A stretch of 41,464 bases of DNA from Oscillospiraceae bacterium (GCA_017622295.1 JAGARK010000058.1:1-41464), one strand, 5' to 3'; shown: positions 1 to 6,978, counted from the first letter of the stretch. The notes: generated by a model not told the origin, from the letters alone. Made by a program: numbers and translations.

Positions 1-796
1 GGTCCTTGCCGGAGAAGGCGCCGCCGCCATGGGAGAAATAGCCGCCGTAAGTATCGACGATGATCTTACGGCCGGTCAGGCCGGTATCGCCGTTGGGACC
101 GCCGATGACGAAGTTGCCGGTGGGATTGATGTGGATGTGGGCGACCTCATCGATGTTGAAGCCATACTTGCTCAGCACGGGAGCGATGACGCCCTCGCGG
201 ACGTAGCGGCGCAGCTCACCAATCTCAAAATCTGCGCTGTGCATGATGGAGACAACCACGGTGTCGATACCCACCACATTGCCCTTTTCGTCATACTCAA
301 CAGAGACCTGGGTCTTGCCGTCGGCACGGAGCAGATCGTTGGAGTGGACGCACTCGGTCAGGCGGTTTGCCAGAGCACGGGCCAGAGCCACGGGCAGGGG
401 CATCAGCTCGGGAGTCTGGGTGCAGGCGCCGCCGAACATCATGCCCTGATCGCCTGCGCCGCCGACTTCATCATTGGTGCCCAGAGCGATATCCGCGGAC
501 TGGGTGTGGATGCGGCACTGGATCTCCACAGTGTCGGCGTCGAAGCCGTCGCCGGGGTAGACATAGCCGATCTTGCGGATGGCCTCGCGGGCAACAGCCT
601 TGTAGTCCACCTCAGCCTTGGTGGTGATCTCGCCGCAGATCAGGCAGAAGTCGGTGGTGACCATGGTCTCGCAGGCCACGCGGGAACCGGGGTCCTGAGC
701 CAGGCATGCATCCAGGATGGCGTCGGAAATGGAGTCGGCAACCTTATCGGGGTGGCCGTTGGTAACACATTCGGAAGTAAACAGTCTCTTTTCCAT
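1..796 (-). CDS. metK: S-adenosylmethionine synthetase MetK (N-terminal part, cut by window edge)
   Basis: MetK makes S-adenosylmethionine from methionine and ATP in the cytoplasm. The minus-strand translation begins MEKRLFTSECVTNGHPDKVA, with the family's GHPDK ATP-site motif. It continues with GGAGDQGMMFG (about residues 115-125) and, near the window edge, HINPTGNFVIGGPNGDTGLTGRK followed by DTYGG and HGGGAFSGKD. About 265 of the usual 390-400 residues are present; the C-terminus lies outside the window. The ATG at 796 is preceded by an AAAGGA Shine-Dalgarno site. The gene lies downstream of a SAM-I riboswitch and terminator, which fits feedback repression by its own product. Identity is very secure. 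Confidence 0.98.
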   Translation of the reverse strand, partial: MEKRLFTSECVTNGHPDKVADSISDAILDACLAQDPGSRVACETMVTTDFCLICGEITTKAEVDYKAVAREAIRKIGYVYPGDGFDADTVEIQCRIHTQSADIALGTNDEVGGAGDQGMMFGGACTQTPELMPLPVALARALANRLTECVHSNDLLRADGKTQVSVEYDEKGNVVGIDTVVVSIMHSADFEIGELRRYVREGVIAPVLSKYGFNIDEVAHIHINPTGNFVIGGPNGDTGLTGRKIIVDTYGGYFSHGGGAFSGKD

Positions 797-830
797 TGTA
801 CATTGTCCTTTCAAAAATCGTCAATATATG

Positions 831-862
831 CAAAAACACACATCGAAGGACTCGATGTGTGT
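831..862 (-). terminator. Riboswitch expression-platform terminator before metK
   Basis: An 11-bp perfect stem (836-846 with 852-862, loop AGGAC) is followed on the minus strand by a run of T. It sits between the SAM-I aptamer and the metK start, as expected for SAM-triggered premature termination. Confidence 0.9.
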
Positions 863-873
863 AAAAATCGAAT

Positions 874-1130
874 CCTCATCTTTCGTCTGCCGCCGGATTT
901 GGCACCTTGCACGTTAGAGGAATCACTGAATCAATCTGTCGTGCGCTTCGTCGGCATCTTTTCCCTGTGGACTTCACAAAATCGCTTGCAATACACAAAG
1001 TATTCCAGCGCTCTTTTTGTTTGCCACAGAAAAAATCTGCTCGCCGAATCACACAACCGATTCATTCAGAAATTCCTCTGCAGGTTGCCGGGTTTCATCG
1101 GGCCGTTCCCTCCACCACTCTTGATAAGGC
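874..1130 (-). ncRNA. SAM-I (S-box) riboswitch aptamer with a greatly extended P3 arm
   Basis: On the minus strand the conserved S-box core is clear: CTTATCAAGAG, then GGTGGAGGGA, then GATGAAACCCGGCAACC, and on the far side AAGGTGCCAAATCC and GAAAGATGAGG, which closes P1. Between GGCAACC (near 1083-1089) and GGTGCC (901-906) lie almost 190 nt that fold on themselves: 916-923 pairs with 1072-1079, 926-931 with 1064-1069, 933-936 with 1059-1062, 951-955 with 1043-1047 and 965-970 with 1024-1029. P3 is therefore a very long interrupted hairpin, and the aptamer spans about 257 nt where about 100-150 is usual. Regulation of metK by SAM is inferred from the family. Confidence 0.93.
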
Positions 1131-1151
1131 TTGTATGCAGTTTGCGATTAA

Positions 1152-1179
1152 ATTATACTCATTTCGCGGAGTTTGTCAA
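1152..1179 (-). promoter_or_regulatory. Sigma-A promoter of the metK riboswitch transcript
   Basis: Minus-strand TTGACA (1174-1179) and TATAAT (1152-1157), spacer 16 nt, lie about 20 nt upstream of the riboswitch P1 stem. Confidence 0.85.
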
Positions 1180-1205
1180 TACCTTTTTCGATTATTTTCT
1201 CTCCA

Positions 1206-1219
1206 AATTGTTAACAATT
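1206..1219. promoter_or_regulatory. 14-bp perfect palindrome between divergent promoters
   Basis: AATTGTTAACAATT lies between the metK promoter and the -35 of the rightward gene, just upstream of both. This is a plausible operator site; the protein that would bind is unknown. Confidence 0.4.
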
Positions 1220-1225
1220 CCGCTA

Positions 1226-1254
1226 TGGACTTTTTTACCGGGAACTGGTAGAAT
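1226..1254 (+). promoter_or_regulatory. Promoter of the rhomboid-like gene
   Basis: TGGACT (1226-1231) and TAGAAT (1249-1254), spacer 17 nt, lie 34 nt before the TTG start at 1288. Confidence 0.55.
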
Positions 1255-1287
1255 AAAACAAGCTAATCGTTAGGAGTTGAGTATATT

Positions 1288-2160
1288 TTGAAGAATCTTC
1301 GCAGACGCTTTGACGTCTTCTGCTTCCGGCATCGGGACAAGGGTATCCCCAATCTGATGCTTTATATTTCCCTGGGCTGCGCTCTGGTATATCTGATGAC
1401 CCAGTTTACCCAGAATACGATCCTGTATGACCTTTTGATCTTCGACCGGGCTTCGATCCTGCGGGGTCAGGTCTGGCGGTTGATTTCCTATCCCCTTACC
1501 TTCTATAACGGAAATCTGCTGCTGATGTTCGTCGCCCTGTTCTGCTACTATTCTCTGGGACGAGCCATCGAAAATGTCTGGGGCACCCTGAGATTCAACC
1601 TGTTTTACCTCTGCGGCATCCTGATGATGGACATCTGGTGCATAATCTTCGGTGGACGGGCAGATGTAAGCTATCTGAATCTGAGCCTCTTCCTCAGTTA
1701 TGCCACCATGTATCCCCAGTCCCAGTTCCTGCTGCTGTTCATCATCCCGGTAAAGGCCTGGATCTTCGCCCTGTTTGATCTGGCGCTGGTAGTCTATGGT
1801 CTGCTTGTGTATCCCTTCCCCTATAATTTCTTCTCCGTCATTTCTCTTGCAAACTACTTCCTGTTCTTCGGCAAGGATGTGCTGAACGTGGTCCCCGTTT
1901 CCTGGCGCCTCAATGCCCGGCGGCTGTTCCGGAAATCCAAAAAAACCTCCGGACAGAAGCCGAAGGTCGTCCCTTTCCCCAGTGCCGGTTCCTATGAAGC
2001 CACCGTTGCCAAGCCCGAAGCACCCTATACTCACAAGTGCACCGTCTGCGGCCGTACCGATGTGACCAATCCGGAGCTGGAATTCCGCTACTGCTCCCGC
2101 TGCAAGGGCTACTACTGCTACTGCGAAGACCATATCAGCAATCACAATCATATTGAATAA
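1288..2160 (+). CDS. Rhomboid-like membrane protein with C-terminal zinc ribbon
   Basis: This 290-residue protein has about six hydrophobic segments between residues 20 and 195. The pattern WRLISYPL followed by LGRAIENVWGTLRFNLFYL resembles the L1 loop and TM2 region of rhomboid proteins. I see neither a GxSG serine motif nor an obvious catalytic histidine, so it is probably a proteolytically inactive rhomboid relative. A linker (about 200-245) rich in K, P and S leads to a cysteine-rich tail, CTVCGRTD...YCSRCKGYYCYCEDH, which looks like a zinc ribbon on the cytoplasmic side. The TTG start is chosen because AGGAG lies 11 nt upstream and no ATG is available there. It diverges from metK. Its biological role is unknown. 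Confidence 0.75.
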   Translation: MKNLRRRFDVFCFRHRDKGIPNLMLYISLGCALVYLMTQFTQNTILYDLLIFDRASILRGQVWRLISYPLTFYNGNLLLMFVALFCYYSLGRAIENVWGTLRFNLFYLCGILMMDIWCIIFGGRADVSYLNLSLFLSYATMYPQSQFLLLFIIPVKAWIFALFDLALVVYGLLVYPFPYNFFSVISLANYFLFFGKDVLNVVPVSWRLNARRLFRKSKKTSGQKPKVVPFPSAGSYEATVAKPEAPYTHKCTVCGRTDVTNPELEFRYCSRCKGYYCYCEDHISNHNHIE

Positions 2161-2204
2161 TGAAGGGGTTGTTGCATCATTCCAAATTGTAACTACCGGA
2201 ACCC

Positions 2205-2252
2205 GTAGGGGCGACCTGTGGTCGCCCGCGGGCGGTCAAAGACCGCCCCTAC
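2205..2252. repeat. Nested palindromic (REP-like) repeat
   Basis: The outer arms GTAGGGGCG (2205-2213) and CGCCCCTAC (2244-2252) enclose two hairpins: GGGCGACC/GGTCGCCC (2209-2227) and GGGCGGTC/GACCGCCC (2230-2248). The whole unit folds as a cloverleaf-like structure. It lies in the gap between two genes. The GTAGGGGCG end recurs at 17593-17601. This architecture is typical of REP/BIME-like elements mobilised by RAYT transposases; a remnant of such a gene lies at 23701-23877. Confidence 0.7.
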
Positions 2253-2274
2253 ATCCAGACTTTTATAATGAATC

Positions 2275-2307
2275 GGCGTGCTGCGATCTTTTGCAGCACG
2301 CCTTTTT
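2275..2307 (+). terminator. Rho-independent terminator after the rhomboid-like gene
   Basis: The 10-bp stem GGCGTGCTGC/GCAGCACGCC (2275-2284 with 2293-2302) is followed by TTTTT. Confidence 0.9.
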
Positions 2308-2308
2308 C

Positions 2309-2337
2309 TTGACATGGGAGCATTCTTATGCTATTAT
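2309..2337 (+). promoter_or_regulatory. Promoter of the sdpR operon
   Basis: A perfect TTGACA (2309-2314) and TATTAT (2332-2337), spacer 17 nt, start immediately after the preceding terminator. Confidence 0.85.
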
Positions 2338-2339
2338 AT

Positions 2340-2366
2340 ATTTAACAATTAGGTTAAATGTTAAAT
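2340..2366. promoter_or_regulatory. Probable SdpR operator
   Basis: The inverted repeat ATTTAAC-N6-GTTAAAT (2340-2346 and 2353-2359), with an extra direct copy GTTAAAT at 2360-2366, covers the expected transcription start just downstream of the -10. This position suits autorepression by the ArsR-type protein encoded next. Confidence 0.6.
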
Positions 2367-2381
2367 AAGGACGGTGATAGC

Positions 2382-2645
2382 ATGAGTCTTCAGGTAACCC
2401 TCCGGGCCCTGGCCGACCCCATCCGCCGGGAGATCCTGAATCTTCTGAAAAACGGCCGCCTGTCCGCCGGCGAGATCGCGGACCATTTCCCCGTCACCGG
2501 CGCATCCATCTCCCGGCATCTGTCGGTGCTGAAGGAGGCGGACCTGATCCGGGACACCCGGGAGGGAAAATTCATCTATTACGATCTCAACGCCTCCGTG
2601 CTGGAGGAGATCATGCTCTGGATCACGGATCTGAAAGGAGAATGA
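2382..2645 (+). CDS. SdpR-family ArsR-type autorepressor
   Basis: A small winged-helix DNA-binding protein of 87 residues. The segment TLRALADPIRREILNLL starts the fold, and AGEIADHF followed by ASISRHLSVLKEADLI forms the helix-turn-helix of the ArsR family. REGKFIYYDLN is the beta-wing. No cysteine/histidine metal site is seen. The ATG at 2382 is preferred over one at 2358 because AAGGACGGTG precedes it at good spacing and the upstream ATG falls inside the operator near the transcription start. The gene is followed at once by two SdpI-type genes, the arrangement seen in SdpR/SdpI autoregulated immunity operons; the gene family is known, the local function inferred. Confidence 0.9.
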   Translation: MSLQVTLRALADPIRREILNLLKNGRLSAGEIADHFPVTGASISRHLSVLKEADLIRDTREGKFIYYDLNASVLEEIMLWITDLKGE

Positions 2646-2648
2646 ACC

Positions 2649-3743
2649 ATGATTAAGGAGAATAAAAAGCAATTAATCATTTCGTCCATCATCATTCTGC
2701 TGCCCATTCTGGCAGGATTGCTGCTGTGGGATCGCCTGCCCGATACCGTTGCCACTCACTGGGGCTTTTCCGGCGAAGCAGATGGTTGGAGCAGCAAATC
2801 CTTTGCCATATTCCTGCCCCCTGTCTTTATGCTGATCACTCACTGGTTCTGCGTGCTTGTTACTGCCTCCGATCCCCGGAATAAGAAGCGAAACAGAAAA
2901 GCACAGAAAATGGTTCTGTGGACTATCCCCTTCGTATCTCTCTTCTCCTCTGCCCTGCTCTACGGAACTGCATTGGAAGCAAAGCTAAACATGACTTCCA
3001 TCACCTTCGCCGTGGTCGGTATCATGTTCACTTTCATTGGCAACTATCTGCCCAAAACCACACAGAACTTCACCATCGGCTTCAAGGTCCCCTGGGCACT
3101 GGCCAGTGAAGAAAACTGGAATGCGACTCACCGCTTTGGCGGCAAGGTCTATGTGGCAGGCGGATTGGCACTGGTACTTCTGGCTTTTCTTCCCACGAAA
3201 CTGACCATCGGATGGATGGTAATCATCCTGTTGGTTATGGGCTTTGTTCCCATGCTGTATTCCTGGCTGTACTACAAAAAGCAGCTCAAAGCCGGAACCG
3301 TGGATTCTTCCAAGCCTCAAAGCAAAGAAGAAAAATTGAATTCCGCCATTCTGAAAGGTACGTTGATCTTCGTTGCAGCTGTCTTCCTCCTTGTAGGCTT
3401 TCTGCTCTTCAGCGGCCATATTGATGTCACCTACGGCTCCGATTCCTTCACCATGGATGCCAGCTTCTGGAATCCTCTGACAGTCAAATACGATGACATC
3501 GAATCCCTGGAATACTTCCCCGGCAATGTGGAGGGCACCCGGACCTGGGGCCTGGGCAGCTTCCGTCTGCTGCTGGGTACCTTCAAAAATGCCGAATTCG
3601 GCTACCACACCCGCTATACCTATTATGACCCCGAAGCCTGTATCGTCCTGACTGCCAAAGGAAAGACACTGGTCATCAGCGGCCGGGACGCAGCGGAAAC
3701 AATGAGCATCTTCAACGAACTGACCGCAAGACTGGAGGGATAA
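2649..3743 (+). CDS. SdpI-family membrane protein with C-terminal PH-like domain
   Basis: A 364-residue integral membrane protein. The first segment (residues 8-26) leads into LPDTVATHWGFSGEADGW, the DUF1648 signature, followed by further transmembrane helices and the SdpI-like block GNYLPKTTQNFTIGFKVPWA (about 132-151) with ENWNATHRFGGK. Two more helices and one near residues 235-256 precede a soluble C-terminal part of about 100 residues (DASFWNPLTVKYDDIESLEY onward), which resembles a bacterial PH-like domain. SdpI proteins give immunity to the SDP killing peptide in Bacillus, but no sdpC-like toxin gene lies here, so an envelope-stress or bacteriocin-defence role is only inferred. AAAGGAG precedes the ATG; the gap to sdpR is 3 nt. 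Confidence 0.82.
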   Translation: MIKENKKQLIISSIIILLPILAGLLLWDRLPDTVATHWGFSGEADGWSSKSFAIFLPPVFMLITHWFCVLVTASDPRNKKRNRKAQKMVLWTIPFVSLFSSALLYGTALEAKLNMTSITFAVVGIMFTFIGNYLPKTTQNFTIGFKVPWALASEENWNATHRFGGKVYVAGGLALVLLAFLPTKLTIGWMVIILLVMGFVPMLYSWLYYKKQLKAGTVDSSKPQSKEEKLNSAILKGTLIFVAAVFLLVGFLLFSGHIDVTYGSDSFTMDASFWNPLTVKYDDIESLEYFPGNVEGTRTWGLGSFRLLLGTFKNAEFGYHTRYTYYDPEACIVLTAKGKTLVISGRDAAETMSIFNELTARLEG

Positions 3744-3744
3744 T

Positions 3745-4143
3745 ATGGGCTACTGGATTTTCATGACCGCCATGTGTCTGCTGATTCCCGGCATCCTGGT
3801 GGGCTTCGGCAGCATCATAAAAGACAAAGCCCCCAAAGACATCAACCCCATCTACGGTTACCGCACCACCATGTCCATGAAAAATGCAGACACCTGGGAG
3901 TTCGCCAACAAATACTGGGGAAAGCTGGCCTGGAAATGGGGCATGATCATGCTGATCATTTCATTGATTATTATGCTGGCAGTGATTTTTGCCGGTGAAG
4001 ATGTGGTTTCCATCCTCGGATCCGTGCTGGTAATGCTTCAGCTCATCCCGGTGCTCGGCACGATCCCGGTTGTGGAAAAAGCGCTCCGCAAAGAATTCGA
4101 CAACGACGGCAACCGCCGCATAAATGAAAAAGGAACGGCCTAA
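3745..4143 (+). CDS. Small SdpI-family membrane protein
   Basis: A 132-residue protein with three transmembrane segments (about 4-24, 66-86 and 89-110). The motif NPIYGYRTTMSMKNADTWEFANKYWGK (residues 32-59, partly) is the hallmark of the SdpI C-terminal domain, where a conserved GYRT.MS..N...W..AN pattern is found. It starts 1 nt after the preceding gene and has GGAGGGA upstream, so it is translationally linked. It therefore gives the operon a second, shorter SdpI paralogue. The stop codon lies in the loop of a shared hairpin terminator. Confidence 0.85.
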   Translation: MGYWIFMTAMCLLIPGILVGFGSIIKDKAPKDINPIYGYRTTMSMKNADTWEFANKYWGKLAWKWGMIMLIISLIIMLAVIFAGEDVVSILGSVLVMLQLIPVLGTIPVVEKALRKEFDNDGNRRINEKGTA

Positions 4144-4158
4144 GCCGTTCCTTTTCTT
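4129..4158. terminator. Bidirectional terminator between convergent genes
   Basis: The 11-bp stem AAAGGAACGGC/GCCGTTCCTTT (4129-4139 with 4144-4154) has loop CTAA and T-runs in both directions. It overlaps the ends of both convergent genes. Confidence 0.9.
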
Positions 4159-4628
4159 TCATATACGCACATTTCGTAAGCGATCCCGTTCTCCTCGCCG
4201 GACCGGAGAATCTGGGTCATATCCCACTCAGGCATCTGATCCAGATTTGGGAAATAGGTATCGGACTCCGGGGTAATGTGGACTTTGGTGATAATCGCCC
4301 GGTCACACATGGGGAGCATCTGGCGGTAAATGCTGCCGCCGCCGATGACGAAGGCCCGCTGGGCGTCCTTCGCAAGCTCTACCGCCTCCTGGGGGGTATG
4401 GCAGAGGGTAAAGCCGGGAATCTCCTGATTTCCGCGGCTCAGCACAACATTCACCCGTCCGGGCAGGGGCTTCTGCCCCGGAAAATCCCCCACCGTCCGT
4501 CTGCCCACGATAACCATGGCGCCCCGGGTCATTTCCCGGAAGAACTTCCGGTCCGCGCTGAGGGCGATGGGCTGGGTACCGTCCCGGCCGATGCCCCAGT
4601 CATCATATACCGCAACAATCAATTCCAT
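4140..4628 (-). CDS. folA: Dihydrofolate reductase
   Basis: This 162-residue enzyme reduces dihydrofolate to tetrahydrofolate with NADPH. Supporting motifs are IVAVYDDWGIGRDG at the N-terminus, MVIVGRRT, PLPGRVNVVLSR, FVIGGGSIYRQML (the GG cofactor loop) and DTYFPN. The catalytic acid is kept in SADRKFF (E. coli D27), but the usual PW of the M20 loop reads PI and the Trp of GRRTW is Val, so it is a divergent form. The ATG at 4628 has GAGGTG upstream. It lies 57 nt downstream of thyA on the same strand and is probably co-transcribed; the two enzymes work in one cycle, since thymidylate synthase yields dihydrofolate. Confidence 0.95.
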   Translation of the reverse strand: MELIVAVYDDWGIGRDGTQPIALSADRKFFREMTRGAMVIVGRRTVGDFPGQKPLPGRVNVVLSRGNQEIPGFTLCHTPQEAVELAKDAQRAFVIGGGSIYRQMLPMCDRAIITKVHITPESDTYFPNLDQMPEWDMTQILRSGEENGIAYEMCVYERKGTA

Positions 4629-4685
4629 AGGAACACCTCAATTGTGGGGGCCGATGTAAGCACCGGCCCTTACACAGATTTTCAA

Positions 4686-5522
4686 TCAGATAGCCATGGG
4701 GATGTCGAACTTGAACTCGTGGAACTTGTAGTTCTCCATGGAGAAGGAATCCTTGGTAAAGGCATAGAAATCGGTGATGGACTTATCCATCTTGAAGGTG
4801 GGAGCCTCGAAGCCCTCGTTTTCCAGCATGGCCTTTACGGCGGGGATGTGCCGGTCATAGATATGGCAGTCCGCAATGACATGGACAAATTCGCCCACCT
4901 CCAGGCCGGAAACCTGGGCCATCATGTGGGTCAGCACCGCGTACTGAACCACGTTCCAATTGTTGGCGGTGAGCATATCCTGAGAACGCTGGTTCAGGAT
5001 GGCGTTCAGCTTGTTGCCGGTGACATTGAAGGTCATGGAGTAAGCACAGGGATACAGATTCATCTCGTGCAGATCTTCAAAATTATAAATATTGGTCAGA
5101 ATGCGGCGGGAAGCAGGATTGTGCTTCAGATCATACAGCACCCGGTCCACCTGGTCCATGGGTTCCTGCCCCTTATTGAACTGATATTTCTTGCCCAACT
5201 GGTAACCATATGCCTTGCCGATGGTGCCGTCCTCGCCTGCCCACTCATCCCAGACATGGCTGCCCAGGTCGCAGACGCGGTTGGACTTTTTCTGCCAGAT
5301 CCACAGCAGCTCATCCACAGCACTCTTCCAGTAAGTACGGCGCAGGGTCATAATGGGGAATTCCTCCGCCAGATTATAGCGGTTCACAACGCCAAATTTC
5401 TTAATGGTATGGGCGGGGGTTCCGTCTTCCCAGCGGGGGCGGACTTCCATACCCTCGTCGGAAAAGCCGTTCTCCAGAATATCCAGGCATGTCTGCCGGT
5501 ACAGTTCGTCAGCTCTGCTCAT
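4686..5522 (-). CDS. thyA: Thymidylate synthase
   Basis: It methylates dUMP to dTMP using methylenetetrahydrofolate. The 278-residue protein has ELLWIWQKKSN (folate/dUMP region), the presumed catalytic cysteine in LYPCAYSMTFNV, the phosphate-binding RSQDM, the NNWNVVQYA segment with the pyrimidine-contacting Asn, and HIYDRHI. The His that usually follows the catalytic Cys is replaced by Ala, which marks a divergent ThyA subclass. The ATG at 5522 (MSRADELYRQ) is chosen because GGAGG lies just upstream; an in-frame ATG at 5564 lies beside the promoter's -10 and has no ribosome site. The promoter is visible upstream and folA follows. Confidence 0.95.
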   Translation of the reverse strand: MSRADELYRQTCLDILENGFSDEGMEVRPRWEDGTPAHTIKKFGVVNRYNLAEEFPIMTLRRTYWKSAVDELLWIWQKKSNRVCDLGSHVWDEWAGEDGTIGKAYGYQLGKKYQFNKGQEPMDQVDRVLYDLKHNPASRRILTNIYNFEDLHEMNLYPCAYSMTFNVTGNKLNAILNQRSQDMLTANNWNVVQYAVLTHMMAQVSGLEVGEFVHVIADCHIYDRHIPAVKAMLENEGFEAPTFKMDKSITDFYAFTKDSFSMENYKFHEFKFDIPMAI

Positions 5523-5554
5523 AAGTAAACCTCCATCGTAAAGCAGTTTTCTGT

Positions 5555-5583
5555 ATTGTATCACATCCTGCGGGAAAATCCAA
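5555..5583 (-). promoter_or_regulatory. Promoter of thyA-folA
   Basis: Minus-strand TTGGAT (5578-5583) and TACAAT (5555-5560), spacer 17 nt, lie about 30 nt before the thyA start. Confidence 0.6.
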
Positions 5584-5628
5584 TAGAAATCATCAACGAA
5601 TCGCTAGCCATGTTTTTCAGAAAAGATA

Positions 5629-5656
5629 TTGAAAAAACCTTTCAGCATGCTATAAT
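5629..5656 (+). promoter_or_regulatory. Promoter of the AGE-family epimerase gene
   Basis: TTGAAA (5629-5634) and a perfect TATAAT (5651-5656), spacer 16 nt, lie about 60 nt before the ATG. Confidence 0.75.
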
Positions 5657-5718
5657 AAAATGGAAATCCCGCAGTGTGCCGCTGCAACAATCAATAATTG
5701 AAAAAGGGGTATTTACCG

Positions 5719-6921
5719 ATGGATAAGACCTACTTACAGGAAACTCAAAAATGGATCCGCGACGAGCTGAACACCAGCCTGAACTTCTGGCTGAAGAACG
5801 GCATCGACCGGGAGCACGGCGGTGTTTACACCTGCCTGGACCGCACCGGCCGGATCTACTCCACCGACAAGTCCGTCTGGATGCAGGGCCGCTGCGGCTG
5901 GATCTTTGCTTACATGTGCCATCTGTACGGTGCCAAGCCCGAGTGGCTGGAAGCTTCCAAGTCCTGCCTGGACTTCCTGGAGAAGTACTGCATCAATCCC
6001 GACGCTGACGGCCGTATGTACTTTACCGTCACCGCTGACGGCAAGCCTCTGCGCCAGCGCCGCTACTATTTCTCCGAGGCTTTCTACTGCATCGCCAATG
6101 CCGAGTACTACGGCGTCACCGGCGAAGAAGAGCATCTGAACCGTGCCAAGAGAGCCTACGAGATCTACTGGAACCTGAGCCAGGGCGGCGAGGATCCCAC
6201 CGGCCTGGGCCCCAAGACCATCCCCGAGACCCGCAGTGGCCGTGGCCTGGGCATCCCCATGATCCTGCTGAACGTCACCGCCATCATGCGCCGTGTCGAT
6301 CCCGCCAACGCAGCCATCTATGACGCTCGCTCCGCTTCCTGCGTCCACGACATCCTGACCTACCACCACAAGCCCGAAATGGGCTGCACCCTGGAGAACG
6401 TCGGCCCCAACGGCGAATTCCGCGGCGACGTCACCGAAGGCCGTATCGTCAATCCCGGCCACGACATCGAGTGCAGCTGGTTCCTGATGGAGTTCGCCAA
6501 CCTGACCGGCGACAAGGAGCTCCATGCCAAGGCTGAGGAAATCTTCCGCATGGCCATCGAGCACGGCTGGGACAACGAGTACGAAGGCCTGCTGTACTTC
6601 ATTGACTGCCTGGGCAATCCCCCCGAGGCTTACGAGCATGACATGAAGCTGTGGTGGCCCCACAACGAGATCATGATCGCCTCCATGATGGCCTACAAGG
6701 ACACCGGCGACGAGTACTACCTGAACTGGTTCAAGCGCTGCATGGACTATGTCAAGAAGTACTTCTCCGATCCCGAATACGGCGAGTGGTACGGCTACCT
6801 GCGCCGCGACGGCAAGCCCACCATGCCCAGCACCAAGGGTTCCACCTTCAAGGGCCCCTTCCACATGCCCAGAGCCCTCAGCATGGTCGACACCATGATC
6901 ACCCAGATGCTCGCTGAGTAA
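5719..6921 (+). CDS. AGE-family N-acylglucosamine 2-epimerase
   Basis: A 400-residue cytoplasmic (alpha/alpha)6-barrel sugar epimerase/isomerase. The family interconverts ManNAc and GlcNAc, or in sister groups other aldoses and ketoses. Diagnostic segments are HGGVYTCLDRTG, WMQGRCGW (residues 55-61), NPGHDIECSW with H248, LWWPHNE (H315) and KGPFHMPRAL with H382. H248 and H382 match the two histidines known to be essential in characterised AGE enzymes. The ATG at 5719 is preferred to the TTG at 5698 because AAAAAGGGG lies between them as ribosome site. The codon use is strongly biased to C-ending codons, suggesting high expression. It stands alone, with no sialic acid genes nearby, so the exact substrate is open. 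Confidence 0.88.
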   Translation: MDKTYLQETQKWIRDELNTSLNFWLKNGIDREHGGVYTCLDRTGRIYSTDKSVWMQGRCGWIFAYMCHLYGAKPEWLEASKSCLDFLEKYCINPDADGRMYFTVTADGKPLRQRRYYFSEAFYCIANAEYYGVTGEEEHLNRAKRAYEIYWNLSQGGEDPTGLGPKTIPETRSGRGLGIPMILLNVTAIMRRVDPANAAIYDARSASCVHDILTYHHKPEMGCTLENVGPNGEFRGDVTEGRIVNPGHDIECSWFLMEFANLTGDKELHAKAEEIFRMAIEHGWDNEYEGLLYFIDCLGNPPEAYEHDMKLWWPHNEIMIASMMAYKDTGDEYYLNWFKRCMDYVKKYFSDPEYGEWYGYLRRDGKPTMPSTKGSTFKGPFHMPRALSMVDTMITQMLAE

Positions 6922-6943
6922 TCAATCGCGTAAAACAGTTAAC

Positions 6944-6978
6944 CCGACCTGTGATTATGATCACAGGTCGGTTTTTTT
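6944..6978 (+). terminator. Terminator after the epimerase gene
   Basis: A 12-bp stem (6944-6955 with 6960-6971) is followed by seven T. Confidence 0.92.

Noticed and set aside
29-1273. A 414-codon plus-strand open frame over metK and its riboswitch
   Set aside because: It runs through the metK coding strand, terminator and riboswitch and has low-complexity, motif-free translation.
2358-2381. Alternative ATG start of the SdpR-type gene at 2358
   Set aside because: It overlaps the operator and the expected transcription start and has no ribosome site, unlike the ATG at 2382.
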